From the NCBI GenBank assembly GCA_029721435.1, contig CM056574.1, positions 3,485,001 to 3,549,000 of the forward strand: 64,000 nt of DNA, in the 5' to 3' direction. Within the stretch, counting starts at the first letter, position 1, and each line of letters opens with the position of its first letter. Positions 26,813 to 39,264 of the stretch are shown here, one piece after another. The notes below the pieces were generated by a model that was not told the origin of the DNA, did no database searches, and worked only from the letters and a program-made list of their open reading frames with translations. Source of the DNA: Gymnothorax reevesii (Eukaryota; Chordata; Actinopteri; Anguilliformes; Muraenidae). The position numbers and the translations under genes were made by a program.

Positions 26813-26862
26813 TGCACACAAACACACACACACGCACACAAACACACACATGCATACACACA

Positions 26863-26896
<34 letters not shown>

Positions 26897-26963
26897 AACA
26901 CACACACACACGCACGTGCACACAAACACACACACACGCACACAAACACACACGCATACACAC

Positions 26964-26994
<31 letters not shown>

Positions 26995-27061
26995 CACATA
27001 CGCACACAAACACACACACACACACACACACACCCACACAAACACACCCACACACACACAC
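26303..27061. repeat. Compound CA-rich block with internal 250-bp duplication
   Basis: About 760 bp of (CA)n broken by CG, TG, AA and TACA. A landmark CACGCGTGCGCACACATAC occurs at 26421 and again at 26671 (offset 250). GCACGTGCACGGGCAC recurs at about 26513 and 26767 (offset 254). The block has therefore been duplicated as a unit. Long alternating purine-pyrimidine tracts could adopt Z-DNA. All six frames stay open because of the composition, so no gene is called. Confidence 0.95.
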
Positions 27062-29696
27062 TGATCAAACACATCCCGCTATTCACACTTTTCTTTTCAC
27101 CTTATAAATGTTCATGAGTCTCGTGAACATTTTTTATTCAGCTTTATCTTGGAAATAGAAAATCCACAAAAGCCGCCACATTGTTCTCTTCTATCCCTCA
27201 AAGTGTGACAAGATAACTCCACGAATCCCGGAGCTTAACTGTGAAGACAGTTAATAAATTTGAATTTAACTGTCAAAATTAGGGCCTTGTGTTTCTCTTG
27301 GCTTTTTGTTATAGACGAACAGGTGTTTCCTTTCTTCTTCTGTGGTAGTTGCTCACTGCAACAGCCCACATCCTCGTTTGTGATGTCGCAGAAAACTCTG
27401 CATTCGCTGGCTCGAGGCGTACGGCTGAATGTTTGCAGCTTTTACGGTGACTCATACAATGGAAAGCAATACTCACGGAGCCCACCTCGTTTGCCGCACG
27501 CCTCGGCTGTTTAAGAAACTCAATCTTTTTGCCACCGCCTCGTCTGATTGGAGGAGAATTTCACATGTCGCCAGCGCTCCACCAACCCATCAGGGAGGAG
27601 ACCGTGGGGGTCAGAATACAGACCCCCTCCCCCGTCAAAGGCATAACAAGGAGACCAGCCTCACTTCGGTCTGAATGAAATTCTATGGAGCTTGTGCAGC
27701 GGTACTTTAAATGCACTGGGACGAGCCCCTGATCCTAAACTTGTGCTCACTGAGGTTATAGTGCTCAGCCACAGATAATGTCTCAACAAAGAACAAACCA
27801 AGGATTTTAATATTCAGAAGATAACTGCGAAAAAAAAAACAAAGAGAGGCTTTGATGGCATCACAGGCTTCATTTGATTGGTTTAAATTGAACACGCAAT
27901 CGATAATTGGTGTTACGCTTCTCCCAGTGCAAAAAACCTGGAGATGGCCCCCTCTCTGTGGACAGAACACACACCTAATCTTCACCACCAAACAATGTAA
28001 TCCCGCCCCCCGCATTTTTTCAAAGTTAACAATTGGGAGAGTATCTTGGAGTACTTACTCCAGACTTACTCCAGATTATAGTGACCATATACCCGCGTTC
28101 CCAGCCGCACATAACGTCTTATGAAATGTTAAGGGCTGTGTGGCGATCACAGAGAGCACAACCCACTCAATGACCGTCAGAGACGGCAGAATGTTGTGGA
28201 GTCGCTGTCTCTGCCGTCGCCCAGGTCCTCGGTGGGATCTTCCTGGCGGAGAAGCGCGGTCGGGGGAAGAGCACCCCAATCGCTTCGTAGGAGGTGACAC
28301 AACATTACGCGGCCCAAGTTTGTTTCCACGACAACAGCCTGGAACAGTCTGCGTGCTACATGAAGATGGAATATGGCACGAGAGTATGTGGCCAAAAAAA
28401 ATGTAAAAAAGTGCGATTCAATAATCGTGGTGGAAGCCACGTGCGTGAAAAAATGTGCCATCTCACTTGCGATGGCCACGTGCTTCAATACTGAAATAAA
28501 TAAAGCGCTGGAGCTCACAATTCCCGCTGGACACTGAGATTTTTAACGACATTCAACTAAACTGTGAAAGTCAAACTCAAAGCCATTTTTACCCAGCGAG
28601 TGAAAACTGCCCAGACTTAATGGGATTCAGTGTAAACAGCAGGAAAATATCCACTGCGACGCACAAATATGTCACGATGGTGGATGATTCCTCGCTTCTA
28701 TTGCTCGTTACGGCCTGGAGAAATTTTACACAGGGAACAAATTTCACTGCGATAGATGACACTGCCAGTCAGAGACTAAAAAATCCGATTCCGCAGTTCA
28801 CATGCTGACGTAGGCCCAATTTCCACAAACAAACGAGTGGTTTTGCTTCCGAAAATTCATAGAGACGCTGTGATCAACTGTTTTGCTCAATAAGTAATAT
28901 TCATGAAACAGGTAAAATATTTGCCAAAGAGCCGCAGCTGTCTAGAGGGAAATGACCCACTTCGTCAGACTCACAGCACAAACACAAACCGAAAAGCACA
29001 GTTGAATAGCTCGGGAGTGATTATCACACCTCCGGCTGGAAGGAGACAGAGGGAATCGTCTTTGAGCAGGTTTGTGATATGCGCGCGCTCTCTTCTGCAA
29101 CCGCAATCTGGGTTTCAGCTCAACAAAGCGCTTTATCGGTCGGTTCGGCACACAGCAGAACGGGCTTTCTGCTCCTTTCAGCTGCGCTTCATTTAAGCAC
29201 GCGCAAGGTGCTGTACGGAGATAAACACTCGCATGAACTCTGGAAAATAATTACACAGCAGGGAGGCCTTATTCCGCCGTTTTGTCTCAGCCCTTCACGA
29301 AGCCTCGATGTTTTCCGTCAGGCCGTGAGATCCCAAAAAAGCCCTCTGTTCTACCCGAGACCCGCACAGTTGCGTACGAAGACTGCTCAAACTGCGCACC
29401 TGGCTGATAGGGTCGTCAAACCAAACTGCAAGTAGTAGTGCTTAACAGTAGAAGTGGTAAAACCTCTGTCCTCCACGCCTTGCAGGAATGCTGCTGGTCG
29501 TATCTCATACAGATCAGAGTGTCAGGAGTTTAAAGTTCAATTTCTACTAATTTTATGCAGAAACACTGAGAGTAAATTATGGCGGGATGCACAACTTTCT
29601 GTCATGCACACACTTAAAAGCATAGTCGTGTCAACTCTGTCCAATCCCGCGCTTATGTGTTCGAAAGACCATGAGAGGGGCACTGCAGGCTCCAAA
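27062..29696. other. Unique DNA, no gene recognised
   Basis: 2.6 kb of non-repetitive sequence. Two CACGTG E-boxes lie 39 bp apart (28438-28443 and 28477-28482), each preceded by GC. Open frames of 60-118 codons on both strands have no recognisable domain. Confidence 0.5.
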
Positions 29697-29960
29697 CCAT
29701 AGACTGTACAAAAGATGGGCGAAGCAACCATGACGTCACCTATTGGTATCAGCATACCATTTAGGAAGCCTCGATTTTGGCAATTTGAACAGCAGCATTT
29801 AGTCATTTTGAAGCCAGAAGTGATTCCTGTTGGATGAGAGCATAAATTGAAGATCCAGGGAGGAGTGAGGGGTGGATCTATGGGTGGATCTAAACGTATC
29901 AGATGAGGACCAGAGGATAGCCACGCCCCTAAAGCCTATTCTGACTTCATCCTTTATTCT
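29697..29960 (+). mobile_element. Dispersed-repeat relic (CATAGACTGTA family)
   Basis: Starts CCATAGACTGTACAAAAGAT and carries CATGACGTCACCTATTGG. An inverted partial copy of the start occurs near 30940 (reverse complement GACTGTATACAAAGATGG). I recognise this as a sequence type common in fish genomes but cannot assign its class. Its right limit is uncertain. Confidence 0.4.
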
Positions 29961-30269
29961 AGTCTATTGAGTGCAAATGAAAACGCACCACTTGAAAAAA
30001 GTCAATATTTAAGTTCAAATGAACTTCAATATAATTTTTATACAACAACAACACTACAGTGACGTCACCCGACATGCCAGGTGCAAGAAATGCGAGAATT
30101 TCAAGTTAACTGTAACGCAAGGCAATTTTTTTGCAAAAACGCAACATCTTGCACGCACACCACGGGAAAAATGAATCTCACTCTGAATTTGTGCACACAT
30201 TGCCTTTAAAAGCATGTGAATCCGAATTAAATTTCACTTCTTCACTGACACTTGTGAAACGATGACACT

Positions 30270-30377
30270 ATGCCGCGACTTACAGCCCCTGAACGGGAAC
30301 GTGCCATAGGCATGCTTCAAATTGGCGCCAGCACCAGGAAATGGCGAAATGCAAATGGCGGTCACACCCGTTATTGA
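30270..30377 (+). pseudogene. Tc1-like transposase N-terminal relic
   Basis: A 35-codon frame from ATG 30270 to TGA 30375 begins MPRLTAPERERAIGMLQIGA. This matches the opening helix-turn-helix region of Tc1-like (DD34E) transposases, in which PRLT.AERERAIGML.AG is typical. After about residue 22 the resemblance is lost (frame change or divergence) and the catalytic DDE region is absent. About 170 bp of upstream sequence (GCAAAAACGCAACATC and onward) may be its 5' non-coding part. It is a dead fragment; no terminal inverted repeats were identified. Confidence 0.7.
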
Positions 30378-30885
30378 CTTTCCTGTTTGACCCCTACTCC
30401 AGTTAAACCTCTCTCGCGCATTAACATTATCGTGAATGAAATTGAATGATGTTTACATGTCTTACTAAATCATTCATTATCTCAAATGCATCATACGTAT
30501 ATACTTCACATATCAATCCGTGGAGCTATTCCAGATTTCGTGAGTGGTGCGTTTTCATTTATACTCAGTATATTTGGGACCATAATTTACCAAAATCAAC
30601 ATCATATTATATCAAAGGAGAGTTGAAACTGGAGATAGATACCATAAAATAATGTGAAAAATCATTATTTAAAATAATAAATCAGGTTGGAAAGTAGACA
30701 TTTTCTCAGACTTCTATAAGATTGAACTTCTCTCTGCAACCACCGTCGTCACCATCATTTTTTATCTGATCTTATTCATTTATGTCTAGTGCATTGGGTT
30801 CTTGAAATATGCTGTCTAAGTTTGACCTGTTATTATTATTATTATTACCACTATTATTATCTGCCAGCCATTAAATATAATGCAA
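30378..30885. other. Unique AT-rich DNA
   Basis: Holds a (TTA)n microsatellite at about 30829-30860. No gene. Confidence 0.5.
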
Positions 30886-30970
30886 ATTTTAGATATTTCC
30901 GCATCGGCCTCAGTTTTCAGACCTGAGTGCTGCATCCATCTTTGTATACAGTCATTGGTCCAGACAGCTC
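30886..30970 (-). mobile_element. Dispersed-repeat relic, inverted copy of the 29697 family
   Basis: On the minus strand GACTGTATACAAAGATGG matches GACTGTACAAAAGATGGG at 29704. Only the end is shared; the limits are uncertain. Confidence 0.35.
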
Positions 30971-32584
30971 GGGAGCGGCTAGAAACCCCGCCCCCAAAGG
31001 AAATGTCATGACCAATCATTCAGCTCTCCAACGGCATTCCTGATGGCTTAGCGTTTTTCTGATTAGCTATCAGGTTGCGTCTTTTCCTGATGCAGTCACT
31101 GTGGTCAAGTCGGTTCTTTTTAAAAGATTTGAAGAAAAAAATTAAGTCTTCTTGATAATCATAACAGATTTGGAGAACAAAGTGAATCCTCGCGGATATT
31201 ATCAGTAAAAGGCGTTCATCATTTCCCTGACTTAAAGAGAATAATAATTAGAACATTTTGTACAATTCAGGGCACAATGACACAGGAAGCACAGAAAGAC
31301 TGCAGCTAAGCCAGTGAGCAGGTCTCAATGACAACATCAGTCATTAATTCAGCCCGTCTCATTTGACACACAACGTTGGCAGAAATAAACTTGAAAATGC
31401 AGACAACGTGTGTGAAAATAAGTGGTAATGCATGGTAGGCTGTTCACACCAACCACTGGGACTGCAGATGGCCTGCTGACGCATGTGTGTCGATTCCCTG
31501 TTACATCAATAACAATATGGCTTCCCGCTTCCTCAGACAGCTTCCGCCTGAACGCCGAGATTGAAGGGTCGGCCTGGAAGGCTGTCGCTGCGAAAGCTGT
31601 TTCCAGGATAAAATCCAGACGAAACAGCAACGACAGAGAATAGCATATACATGTATCAGCTCTGCAGACAAACACGATGTACATTCAACATACTGTATAA
31701 GGGCAAGTGCTTAAAGAGTAAAATCGAATTAATTCATTTCCCTGCGAGAAAATAGAAAAACAGCTTCATATATAGCTGTTTCCTCTTTGACTAATGTTTA
31801 CTGAACAGTACATTGCAGCTGCGCAGTTTGCATTCTCAGCAGCTGGTATAAACTGCAATATTTCACACAGCAAGATGATCTGGCCGCACAATTATTCCAC
31901 AGCAGTTCATGCAGGGACACAAAAAAAACTATAAAATATTTGAAAGTTCCAGGGCGAGGGCCAGGTTCCCATCTTTCCCACCAAATCTTTCTGAGAGGGT
32001 CCTGAGAACAAGCGTGCGGTTAAGTGGGCGAAATGAATTAATCATGATTTACGACGCTGGAGAGCGGCGGCCATTACTGTGTCAGAGGCATGAGGGGAGG
32101 TGACACTAAGTGCTGAAATGGGGCCGTTTTCCCCACAGCTGTCGCTCTCAAAAATTGCGGCCTGTTTAAATCAGTGCAAAAATACCAAAATGAAGCAGTA
32201 TGTGTCCAGGCCAATGTGTCAGATTATTAACGATAAACATTTTTAGGTTTTAAGAAATTTTATCGCTGAATTTTATTCCAGCTATACGGTACCACAAAAT
32301 GAATTTTTTTAAATGAATGAACAAAGAAATTACACAATTCCTCTTAAAATCAAATAACAATCTTTTTTTTTTTATTTAATAGTGATTAACAATTTCTCTG
32401 TGTGTATGAATAATATCACACTAACAGAAAGGAAATGTTGACAGAAATGTCTTTTCACCCATAGAAGGAATATAACAGCCTGGCTGGCAGTAGCAGTGAG
32501 ATGGTTAGAGCTGGCCTGTACTGAAAGCTTATTAACTGTTTTGACTGCATTACTGAAATAAAATAAACCCGTTGTGAGATAAAC
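30971..32584. other. Unique DNA, possible conserved non-coding element
   Basis: No gene recognised. About 31985-32245 is a low-repeat stretch with AATTAATCATGATTTA and an E-box-like CAGCTG. It looks like a conserved enhancer in composition only. T-run at about 32362. Confidence 0.4.
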
Positions 32585-33001
32585 TGTGGGCCCACTCTGG
32601 GCTTCAGGAGACCGAGGGCCCACTCTGGGCTTCAGGAGACCGAGGGCCCACTCTGGGCTTCAGGAGACCGAGGGCCCACACTGGGCTTCAGGAGACCGAG
32701 GGCCCACACTGGGCATCAGGAGACCGAGGGCCCACACTGGGTTTCAGGACACCGAGGGCCCACACTGGGCTTCAGGACACCGAGGGCCCACACTGGGTGA
32801 CAGGAGACCGAGGGCCCACACTGGGCGTCAGGAGACCGAGGGCCCACACTGGGCTTTGGGAGACCGAGGGCCCTTACAGGGCTTCAGGACACCGAGGGCC
32901 CACACTGGTTGACAGGAGACCGAGGGCCCACACTGGGCGTCAGGAGACCGAGGGCCCACACTGGGCTTCGGGTGACCGAGGGCCCTCACTGGGCTTCAGG
33001 A
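32585..33001. repeat. 28-bp minisatellite (about 15 copies)
   Basis: Monomer with landmarks GGAGACCGAGGGCCCACAC and TGGGCTTCA. Early copies have CACTCTGGG, middle ones CACACTGGG. CATCA, GTCA, GTGACA and TTTGGG variants replace CTTCA. Confidence 0.95.
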
Positions 33002-33122
33002 GATGGAAACAGAAAAACCTGGTCATGTTCCCAGCGGAGGAGTCGGAACAGGGAATCGATTTGGCGACAGAGGACATTTCAGTGGTGATGAACATAAAAG
33101 TTAAGAGGGCCAGCGAGCTGCA

Positions 33123-33198
33123 TGTGTGTCTGTCTGTCTGTACATGAGTGTGCGTGTGTGTGTGTGTCTGTGTGTGTGTTTGTCTGTACATGAGTGTG

Positions 33199-33233
<35 letters not shown>

Positions 33234-33361
33234 ATGAGTGTGCATGTGTGTGTGTTTGTCTGTACATGAGTGTGCATGTGTGTGTGTCTGTGTGTGCGTT
33301 TGTCTGTACATGAGTGTGTGTCTGTGTGTGCGTTTGTCTGTACATGAGTGTGCATGCGTGT
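33123..33361. repeat. Compound GT repeat with TACATGAGTGTG core
   Basis: Five copies of TGTACATGAGTGTG are spaced by (GT)n and TGTCTG units, giving an irregular repeat of about 34-48 bp. Confidence 0.85.
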
Positions 33362-33439
33362 TCAGATAAGAGCTTGACAGAGAGAGGGGCGGGGTGTGAA
33401 TGTGAGAGGTGCTCCTGTCTTGGGCGTTGGCGCGGGGGC

Positions 33440-33453
33440 GGGGGGGGGGGGGG
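33440..33453. repeat. G14 homopolymer
   Basis: Preceded by GCGCGGGGGC. A likely quadruplex-forming and sequencing-error-prone site. Confidence 0.9.
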
Positions 33454-33975
33454 TGAAGAAAAACTACATTCAGTTTCATTCAGAACAAAAGCCTTCTGCT
33501 TTGAAGCAGTTAAGTCCCAGAGAAAGAGAGTTAAAGACCGCTGTGAAAAATAAAAACTGGCAACACAAAAGGAAGATTAAATGCGCCTTCGAATACAAAC
33601 ATCTCTTCTGACACTTTCTTTGTGCAGCCTTATCAAAGTCCTACTGCTAACGACGGTTTCTCCAGCAAACTGCTACAGTGCATTCCTCACGACCAGCGCT
33701 ATCTCCCGAACGCCATTCCTAACCCAGCGTCATCCTGGACCGCCAGTCAAAATCACATCATGAGGCTTTATAAATCTGCCCAAATTTTCCCGTTTGAAAG
33801 ATGTTATACCATAAATATCGAGAAGAGGGGGATAGAGAGAGGGAGAGATAAAGGAAAGGACAGATCTGTGCGTCACATTCTGGGTTTTGGGTTGTTCTTC
33901 ACACAGATTTTAATTTCCACTCGACGCAAGAGGTTCCCTCTGACCCGGAATAACTGTTCCTTCCCTCCCTGTTAC
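33454..33975. other. Unique DNA, no gene recognised
   Basis: Overlapping short plus-strand open frames between 33396 and 34002 show no known domain. Confidence 0.5.
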
Positions 33976-36900
33976 AAGCTGTCAATCAACCTACCCCTCT
34001 GAGCATCTGCTGTCAATCATACAACCCCTCTTAGCATCTGCTGTCAATCATACAACCCCTCTTAGCATCTGCTGTCAATCATACTACCCCTCTGAGCATC
34101 TGCTGTCAATCATACAACCCCTCTTAGCATCTGCTGTCAATCATACAACCCCTCTGAGCATCTGCTGTCAATCATACAACCCCTCTGAGCATCTGCTGTC
34201 AATCATACAACCCCTCTGAGCGTCTGCTGTCAATCATACTACCCCTCTGAGCGTCTGCTGTCAATCATACAACCCCTCTGAGCATCTGCTGTCAATCATA
34301 CAACCCCTCTGATCATCTGCTGTCAATCATACTACCCCTCTGAGCATCTGCTGTCAATCATACAACCCCTCTGAGCATCTGCTGTCAATCATACAACCCC
34401 TCTGAGCGTCTGCTGTCAATCATACTACCCCTCTGAGCATCTGCTGTCAATCATACTACCCCTCTGAGCATCTGCTGTCAATCATACTACCCCTCTGAGC
34501 ATCTGCTGTCAATCATACTACCCCTCTGAACATCTGCTGTCAATCATACTACCCCTCTGAGCATCTGCTGTCAATCATACAACCCCTCTGAGCGTCTGCT
34601 GTCAATCATACAACCCCTCTGAGCATCTGCTGTCAATCATACTACCCCTCTGAGCGTCTGCTGTCAATCATACTACCCCTCTGAACGTCTGCTGTCAATC
34701 ATACTACCCCTCTGAGCATCTGCTGTCAATCATACAACCCCTCTGAGCATCTGCTGTCAATCATATAACCCCTCTGAGCATCTGCTGTCAATCATACTAC
34801 CCCTCTGAGCGTCTGCTGTCAATCATACTACCCCTCTGAGCATCTGCTGTCAATCATACTACCCCTCTGAGCATCTGCTGTCAATCATACTACCCCTCTG
34901 AGCATCTGCTGTCAATCATACAACCCCTCTGAGCGTCTGCTGTCAATCATACTACCCCTCTGAGCATCTGCTGTCAATCATACAACCCCTCTGAGCGTCT
35001 GCTGTCAATCATACAACCCCTCTGAGCATCTGCTGTCAATCATACAACACCTCTGAGCATCTGCTGTCAATCATACAACCCCTCTGAGCATCTGCTGTCA
35101 ATCATACTACCCCTCTGAGCGTCTGCTGTCAATCATACTACCCCTCTGAGCGTCTGCTGTCAATCATACTACCCCTCTGAGCGTCTGCTGTCAATCATAC
35201 TACCCCTCTGAGCGTCTGCTGTCAATCATACAACCCCTCTGAGCATCTGCTGTCAATCATACTACCCCTCTGAGCATCTGCTGTCAATCATACTACCCCT
35301 CTGAGCATCTGCTGTCAATCATACTACCCCTCTGAGCATCTGCTGTCAATCATACTACCCCTCTGAGCATCTGCTGTCAATCATACTACCCCTCTGAGCA
35401 TCTGCTGTCAATCATACTACCCCTCTGAGCGTCTGCTGTCAATCATACAACCCCTCTGAGCGTCTGCTGTCAATCATACTACCCCTCTGAGACTCTGCTG
35501 TCAATCATACTACCCCTCTGAGCGTCTGCTGTCAATCATACTACCCCTCTCAGCATCTGCTGTCAATCATACTACCCCTCTGAACATCTGCTGTCAATCA
35601 TACTACCCCTCTGAGCATCTGCTGTCAATCATACAACCCCTCTGAGCGTCTGCTGTCAATCATACAACCCCTCTGAGCATCTGCTGTCAATCATACTACC
35701 CCTCTGAGCGTCTGCTGTCAATCATACTACCCCTCTGAACGTCTGCTGTCAATCATACTACCCCTCTGAGCATCTGCTGTCAATCATACAACCCCTCTGA
35801 GCATCTGCTGTCAATCATATAACCCCTCTGAGCATCTGCTGTCAATCATACTACCCCTCTGAGCGTCTGCTGTCAATCATACTACCCCTCTGAGCATCTG
35901 CTGTCAATCATACTACCCCTCTGAGCATCTGCTGTCAATCATACTACCCCTCTGAGCATCTGCTGTCAATCATACAACCCCTCTGAGCGTCTGCTGTCAA
36001 TCATACTACCCCTCTGAGCATCTGCTGTCAATCATACAACCCCTCTGAGCGTCTGCTGTCAATCATACAACCCCTCTGAGCATCTGCTGTCAATCATACA
36101 ACACCTCTGAGCATCTGCTGTCAATCATACAACCCCTCTGAGCGTCTGCTGTCAATCATACTACCCCTCTGAGCGTCTGCTGTCAATCATACTACCCCTC
36201 TGAGCGTCTGCTGTCAATCATACTACCCCTCTGAGCGTCTGCTGTCAATCATACTACCCCTCTGAGCGTCTGCTGTCAATCATACAACCCCTCTGAGCAT
36301 CTGCTGTCAATCATACTACCCCTCTGAGCATCTGCTGTCAATCATACTACCCCTCTGAGCATCTGCTGTCAATCATACTACCCCTCTGAGCATCTGCTGT
36401 CAATCATACTACCCCTCTGAGCATCTGCTGTCAATCATACTACCCCTCTGAGCATCTGCTGTCAATCATACTACCCCTCTGAGCGTCTGCTGTCAATCAT
36501 ACAACCCCTCTGAGCGTCTGCTGTCAATCATACTACCCCTCTGAGACTCTGCTGTCAATCATACTACCCCTCTGAGCGTCTGCTGTCAATCATACTACCC
36601 CTCTCAGCATCTGCTGTCAATCATACTACCCCTCTGAGCATCTGCTGTCAATCATACAACCCCTCTGAGCATCTGCTGTCAATCATACTACCCCTCTGAG
36701 CATCTGCTGTCAATCATACAACCCCTCTGAGCGTCTGCTGTCAATCATACAACCCCTCTGAGCGTCTGCTGTCAATCATACAACCCCTCTGAGCGTCTGC
36801 TGTCAATCATACTACCCATCTGAGCATCTGCTGTCAATCATACTACCCCTCTGAGCATCTGCTGTCAATCATACAACCCCTCTGAGCATCTGCTGTCAAT

Positions 36901-37433
36901 CATACTACCCCTCTGAGCATCTGCTGTCAATCATACTACCCCTCTGAGCATCTGCTGTCAATCATACTACCCCTCTGAGCATCTGTTGTCAATCATACTA
37001 CCCCTCTGAGCATCAGCTGTCAATCATACTACCCCTCTGAGCGTCTGCTGTCAATCATACAACCCCTCTGAGCATCTGCTGTCAATCATACTACCCCTCT
37101 GAGCATCTGCTGTCAATCATACAACCCCTCTGAGCATCTGCTGTCAATCATACTACCCCTCTGAGCATCTGCTGTCAATCATACAACCCCTCTGAGCATC
37201 TGCTGTCAATCATACTACCCCTCTGAGCATCTGCTGTCAATCATACTACCCCTCTGAGCGTCTGCTGTCACTCATACTACCCCTCTGAGCGTCTGCTGTC
37301 AATCATACTACCCCTCTGAGCATCTGCTGTCAATCATACTACCCCTCTGAGCGTCTGCTGTCAATCATACTACCCCTCTGAGCGTCTGCTGTCAATCATA
37401 CTACCCCTCTTAGCATCTGCTGTCACTCAAAGG
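33976..37433. repeat. 31-bp minisatellite array (about 111 copies)
   Basis: Monomer with landmarks CTGCTGTCAATCATAC and ACCCCTCTGAGC; length is almost invariably 31 bp. Binary variants alternate at fixed sites: TACTACCCC/TACAACCCC and GAGCATC/GAGCGTC, with rare GAACATC, GAGACTC, CTCAGC, ATATAACC and CAACACC. The rare forms act as position markers and reveal a 1054-bp duplication (34527-36634). The plus strand is strongly C-rich over G. No long open frame, since every frame meets stops. Confidence 0.97.
34527..36634. repeat. Tandem duplication of 34 monomers (2 x 1054 bp)
   Basis: Rare variants recur at exactly 1054 bp (34 x 31): GAACATC at 34527/35581, TCATATAACC at 34761/35815, CATACAACACC at 35041/36095, GAGACTC at 35489/36543, and CTCAGC near 35551/36605. 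The two copies differ at least once (GAGCATC against GAGCGTC, about 35088/36142). Copy A is about 34527-35580, copy B about 35581-36634. Confidence 0.9.
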
Positions 37434-37500
37434 TCATTTTTTTATAAGATGATATAATGAAGAGAAAAGACCATTCAGCCAATAACAGCTCTTCCTTCCA

Positions 37501-37619
37501 CAGCTCCCGCAGGGGAGCTCTTTTAAACAAGTCACCACACGATAGGTTTTCAACAGCTTTGATTTTGAAATCTTTCATCGTTGAGCAACAAAAGCTGCAT
37601 TTATCGCTCTAGGGGTTAA
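37501..37619 (-). mobile_element. piggyBac-like MITE, second (partial) copy
   Basis: Read on the minus strand it starts TTAACCCCTAGAGCGATAAA at 37619 and continues into AAAGCTGTTGAAAACCTATC and CTTGTTTAAAAGAGCTCCCC. This parallels 25601-25707 throughout. The terminal TTAA is intact. The other end merges into unique DNA beside the 31-bp array. Confidence 0.65.
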
Positions 37620-38480
37620 TCTGATCCTGTAATCGACAGTGATATACGGGTGATTTGACAAAGCACGGGGCCAATCTGTCTTCGAGAAACATGGGCAGCC
37701 TAGTTCCACGGCCCAGCAGCCGCATCGATCTTATAGAGGCTCCAGCGGGACCTGGACCACTGACCGTCCAGATCTTCTGGACCCAAATGCTCCAATCAAC
37801 AGCCCATCAACTTCCAGGCCAGCGCATTAGGCACAGCACTACAGCCAGCCTGAGCACCTGTTACGATTGAAGCACTGCACAGCTGGTCAAACACACTCAG
37901 GATCGGCCGTGATCGTGTCATTGGTTCGGGGACGGCAGCAGTACTGCTCCAGTGTGTCGGAGTTCATCACGGCATTATCATCACAGTGCGGAGCCAGCTG
38001 TGTTTCTGAGAGTCAAAGAGTGCCGTATTCCTTTATCCGGCCCGCACGTCATTAAAGCGATTCACAAAGAGGCGTTTCCATGGTGACGATAAATCTGCAA
38101 CTCTTCAATGCCCCCCCCCAATTCAACCAAAAACAAGCAGAGTGAAACGGAAGAATGAGCCGTGATCAAAAAGTCTTCAGTTTTATTCAGAAGAATCATG
38201 CAAATTTGGCGGCGTTATACATAGTCTCTGACTGAGAGTTCCCTTCCACAGCTGGTACACACTTCCTCCAGGCCTCCTGGCTCTTTAAAGCCTGTGCTGA
38301 AAGCATGTCAGTGCCGTAAGATTAACTTGGCCTTTTGCATTGTTATGGACGGCTGGAATTGAGCCATGTCATCAAATCACTCTCTTAACCCTTTCACTGA
38401 CTCTAACTGAGAGATGTGCTGAATTTAACCTGAGGAAGTCTTCTGTAACACTTGATTAAGTCATATTTTGCTAAATACAA
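37620..38480. other. Unique DNA, no gene recognised
   Basis: Open frames at 37655-37870 and 37867-38055 (plus) carry no known domain. No other feature. Confidence 0.5.
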
Positions 38481-38777
38481 TCCAATTAGTTCACGTTAAT
38501 GCACATTTCAACAAAAGGGCACTGGGTAGAGCTCGTACCTCTGTCTCACCAATTATCTGTCCTTCTAGATACAGAATATGTTCTGAATCACTTCTAAAAT
38601 TAAATCAACGCATCCTTAGACTACAACCTACCATCCTACTAAATTTCATGCCAAAACCGTTCATAACTTTTGAGTTGCCCTGTTAACTGACAGTCAGGCA
38701 GACGGACAGAGAAGTGAAAGGTCGTTCTTAGACTGACGACTTGCCAAAATCGAAATTTGAAAAGGTGAAAAGAAGTA

Positions 38778-39264
38778 CAGTGGTGTGCAAAAGTATTCGC
38801 CCCCTTCCTTATTTCTTACTTTTTTTTTGCATATTTTTCACACTTAAATGTTTCAGATCATCAAAGAAATTTTAATATAAGAAAAAGATAACCCGAGTAA
38901 ATACAAAATGCAGTTTTTAAATGATGATTTAATTTATTAATGGGAAAAAGCTACCCAAACCTACCTGGCCCAATGTGAAAAAGTAACTGCCCCCTTGTTA
39001 AATCATGAATTAACTGTGATTAACCACATTTTTTGAGTCCAGTTTCACTATCCACACCCAGGTCTGATTACTGCCAGATCTGTGGAATCAAGAAATCACT
39101 TTAATAGAATCTGTCTGACAAAGTGAAGTAGGCTAAAAGATCTCAAAAAGCAACATGTCATGCTGCGAACTAAAGAAATTCAAGAACAGATGAGAAACAA
39201 AGAAATTGACATCTGTCATTCTGGAAAGGGTGGCAAAGCCATTTCTAAGGCTTTGGGACTCTAG
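38778..39264 (+). mobile_element. Tc1/mariner element, left half
   Basis: Starts with CAGTGGTGTGCAAAAGTATT directly after a TA dinucleotide (38776-38777), the target of Tc1/mariner. The long leader includes GTAACTGCCCCCTTGTTAAA and a transposase start at 39160. The similarity ends near 39264, so the element is truncated after the first 35 codons. The right terminal repeat is not present. Confidence 0.8.
39160..39264 (+). pseudogene. Tc1-like transposase, N-terminal fragment
   Basis: A 34-residue frame begins MLRTKEIQEQMRNKEIDICH, then SGKGGKAISKALGL, and meets TAG at 39262. This is the first part of the DNA-binding (paired-like helix-turn-helix) domain of fish Tc1-like transposases, where KEI.EQ.R.K.ID....GKGYK.ISKALGL is usual. 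The second HTH and the DDE catalytic domain are missing, so it cannot be active. Its position downstream of a Tc1 terminal repeat confirms the assignment. Confidence 0.8.

Noticed and set aside
26214..27117. Cys/Val or His/Thr-rich proteins over the CA block
   Set aside because: Low-complexity translation of (CA)n/(GT)n.
33976..37433. CRISPR array
   Set aside because: The regular 31-bp units have no unique spacers; they are contiguous tandem copies in a vertebrate-type sequence.
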